This document shows, piece after piece, positions 5,634 through 7,239 of a stretch of DNA of 7,239 nucleotides. The notes under the pieces are model-generated. The model was given only the letters and a program-made list of their open reading frames with translations. It ran no database searches and was not told where the DNA came from. The DNA comes from Puniceicoccales bacterium. Its GTDB lineage: Bacteria > Verrucomicrobiota > Verrucomicrobiia > Opitutales > JAIRLM01. The stretch is from the NCBI GenBank assembly GCA_031258995.1, contig JAIRMB010000041.1, positions 1 to 7,239 on the forward strand, in the 5' to 3' direction. The stretch's first letter is position 1. Each line of letters begins with the position of its first letter. The position numbers and the translations under genes are program-made.

Positions 5634-6734
5634 ATGGTCAATAGGCGTATTGCGTTGGCTGCCTTTCTCCTTTCAGCCCAACCGCTTCTCAGTGGCCTGG
5701 ACGATATTGGTGCAGATTTGCCGCCGCCAGCCGTTTGGGCTGATGCGGTGACGGGGGATCATTCGCGATCCGAACCGGAGTCCGACGGGGAAGAAATCGC
5801 GCTAGAGCCCGATCCGTCTTCGCCGCCGGAAAGGAAGGAACTGTTTCGCCCGGGCGGCTTTGGGGGCAGGCGCTATGTGAACGGTATCGTGGCCACGGCC
5901 AATGGCCGCCTGATTACCGCTGGCGAGCTCCGCCAGGAATTACTGCCGGCCATGGTGCAGATCGAGCGGCAAGCCACCTCACAATCGGATTTTGAGCGTA
6001 GGGTCCAGGAAGCGGTGCGGCAAATTGTGGGTCGGCTCGTGGACCGGGCTCTCATCGTGCAGGAATTTGAACGAACCGGCATGAAAATTCCGGAGGCGCA
6101 GAAAAATTTTCAGTTGGACGAATTTATACGGGATAATTTCGACGGGGACCGGGTGAAATTCGTCGAAAAGCTGCGGGAGCGGGGCAAGACGTTGGGTCAG
6201 TTCAAAAAGGAAATGGAGGAGGGCTTTATCGTCGACTGGATGCGGCATCGGATTCGCCGCTCCCGCTCGGAAATTAGCCCGCTGCAGCTGTCAGAATATT
6301 ACCGGGACCACCAAGAGGAATTCTGTGTGCCGGCTGCCGTTCGCATAGGGCAAATCTTTTTGCCGGATGGCCAAGGGGACATGGGGGAGGTTTTAGAACG
6401 GCTGAAAAGCGGCGAGGACTTTGCGACGGTTCGAGATCGCTTCTATCCGGGTGGGGCCCGCATGGAGGAGGAATGGGTGCCGTCTGAAGATTTGCTCCCG
6501 GAGCTGTGTGCGGCACTGGAAGACCTGCCCGTCGGCGACTACGCGGGGCCTATCCCGGTTCCCGGCGGTTCCCTGATTGTGACCCCGCTGGCGCGACGCG
6601 GCGGCAGCTGCCCCACCGTGGAGGAGGTGCAGGACGAGATTGAGGGGCGATTGTGCACTCTACGAATTTCAGAAGCTTACGAGCGCTGGCTCGCTAAGTT
6701 GCGTCGTCAGGCCTATATACAAACTTATCTCTGA
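5634..6734 (+). CDS. SurA-like periplasmic chaperone with degenerate parvulin domain
   Basis: Probably a periplasmic folding factor for outer-membrane proteins. With ATG 5634 it is 366 aa and opens with a signal peptide: MVNRR, then a hydrophobic run at residues 6-20. An acidic, proline-rich linker covers about 27-70. Residues 81-225 match the SurA N-terminal chaperone region, with VNGIVATANGRLIT..EL at 82-99 and long helices. A shortened parvulin-type (rotamase) domain follows at about 235-320, ending in PVPGGSLIVTPL, then a terminal helix. The usual parvulin HIL is replaced by GQIF (239-242) and the domain contains no histidine, so isomerase activity is doubtful and a chaperone role more likely. 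The frame is open upstream to GTG 5463 inside the HAD gene, but that start would bury the signal peptide. No strong ribosome site precedes ATG 5634. Confidence 0.8.
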   Translation: MVNRRIALAAFLLSAQPLLSGLDDIGADLPPPAVWADAVTGDHSRSEPESDGEEIALEPDPSSPPERKELFRPGGFGGRRYVNGIVATANGRLITAGELRQELLPAMVQIERQATSQSDFERRVQEAVRQIVGRLVDRALIVQEFERTGMKIPEAQKNFQLDEFIRDNFDGDRVKFVEKLRERGKTLGQFKKEMEEGFIVDWMRHRIRRSRSEISPLQLSEYYRDHQEEFCVPAAVRIGQIFLPDGQGDMGEVLERLKSGEDFATVRDRFYPGGARMEEEWVPSEDLLPELCAALEDLPVGDYAGPIPVPGGSLIVTPLARRGGSCPTVEEVQDEIEGRLCTLRISEAYERWLAKLRRQAYIQTYL

Positions 6735-6764
6735 GTTCGCATCCGATCGCGGAGAAAAGGACTA

Positions 6765-7049
6765 TTGAGTGTGCCGAAAAAAGCTACCGAGCGGCGCTCC
6801 GTTAGAAATTTAGAAAGGAATTGGAGTGGCCGGCCCATTTTCCATGGGTCAGTGCCCGATTGGCACGGCCGAGCTTTACCGGACGAAGAGCAAACTTTGC
6901 AAGCGGGCAGAGAGACCGTGGCGCAGTCCGGTGAAGGGCTTTTCGACGAAAGCATGAAAAATTGCGGACTGCAATCCCGCCTGTGCACTCACACCTCTTC
7001 CCAAAAGCTCGATATTCCCTGCGCCAAAATCGCCGGCGTCCGACCTTAA
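6765..7049 (+). CDS. Small hypothetical protein (94 aa)
   Basis: Family not recognised. TTG 6765 has a reasonable ribosome site (GGAGAAAAGG at 6751-6760, 4 nt before the start) and sits 30 nt after the chaperone stop on the same strand, so it could be the last gene of that operon. An in-frame GTG lies at 6771. The first half is basic and hydrophilic (KKATERRSVRN, NWSGRPIF); the second half is Cys/Ser-rich with little pattern. No signal peptide or membrane segment is visible. Several open frames of similar length lie on the opposite strand here, so coding is uncertain. It could be a short basic protein, a decayed gene or noncoding. Confidence 0.4.
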   Translation: MSVPKKATERRSVRNLERNWSGRPIFHGSVPDWHGRALPDEEQTLQAGRETVAQSGEGLFDESMKNCGLQSRLCTHTSSQKLDIPCAKIAGVRP

Positions 7050-7117
7050 GGATCGGAGCGTTTGAGATATTTTGGAAGCCCCTAATTTTGAAAAACGGGT
7101 CACCAGTGTGCAAAAAA

Positions 7118-7141
7118 GCTCGCTGGAGCAGTGATTTTTTT
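7118..7141 (+). terminator. Weak hairpin with T-run after the chaperone operon
   Basis: GCTC-GCTG-GAGC forms a 4-bp stem, followed 5 nt later by seven T (7135-7141). A six-A run just before the stem could extend the pairing with the T-run around a bulge. The position between the small ORF and the next gene start makes sense, but the stem is short. Confidence 0.25.
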
Positions 7142-7157
7142 AGCCTATTGAGAAACT

Positions 7158-7239
7158 GTGCTCAGCGAAGAGAGACAGCTCGCCATCACTCGCGACATTT
7201 TGCGCATTCTGCAAAGTACGTCGGTGGGTTCGTCCCAAG
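7158..7239 (+). CDS. 5' end of an unidentified gene, cut by the window edge
   Basis: A GTG at 7158 begins a frame that is open to the end of the window, with an in-frame stop just upstream at 7149-7151. The first 27 residues, VLSEERQLAITRDILRIL then QSTSVGSSQ, look like an ordinary soluble amphipathic helix followed by a turn. There is too little to assign a family. No strong ribosome site is present. Confidence 0.35.
   Translation, partial: MLSEERQLAITRDILRILQSTSVGSSQ

Noticed and set aside
6802..7113. Minus-strand open frames opposite the 94-aa ORF.
   Set aside because: They have no ribosome site, no recognisable motif and no neighbouring gene on that strand. The plus-strand ORF has a better start context.

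Overview
The window looks like chromosomal DNA of a Gram-negative bacterium. An envelope-biogenesis pair (a heptose-bisphosphate-phosphatase-like HAD enzyme and a SurA-type periplasmic chaperone) implies an outer membrane, and there is an AGCS-family sodium/amino-acid symporter. Several genes begin with TTG or GTG and lack a clear Shine-Dalgarno site. The composition and the divergent sequences would suit a PVC-group lineage such as Verrucomicrobia, but this is a weak guess from general feel and no marker gene confirms it.

Layout: (1) 76-1383, plus strand, AGCS symporter. (2) 1404-4853, minus strand, an island of unrecognised genes. Its long gene (3102-4853, up to 583 aa) has a disordered Pro/Thr/Arg-rich N-terminus and a helical body. 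It is followed by a small helical-protein gene (2559-3038). This 3' module is then repeated: a headless copy of the long gene's C-terminal domain (2043-2444) is followed by a diverged paralogue of the small gene (1473-1970). (3) 4854-4959, a divergent intergenic region with two perfect inverted repeats and a plausible minus-strand promoter. (4) 4981-6734, plus strand, HAD-IIIA phosphatase then SurA-like parvulin-family protein. (5) 6765-7049, a weakly supported small ORF, a poor terminator candidate, and at the right edge the probable beginning of another gene.

The most interesting part is the island. It is a direct tandem duplication of about 1.05-1.09 kb whose unit is [C-terminal domain of the long gene + partner gene + about 70 nt tail]. 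In the headless copy a 36-residue block is identical in protein to the full gene, yet its DNA differs at 10 codons, all synonymous, so the fragment appears to have stayed under protein-level selection and is probably not plain debris. Architecture (large protein, coupled small partner, orphan C-terminal module with its own partner) resembles orphan modules of polymorphic toxin/immunity loci, or an effector with a dedicated chaperone. No known toxin, immunity, effector or chaperone family was recognised, so those roles are hypotheses.
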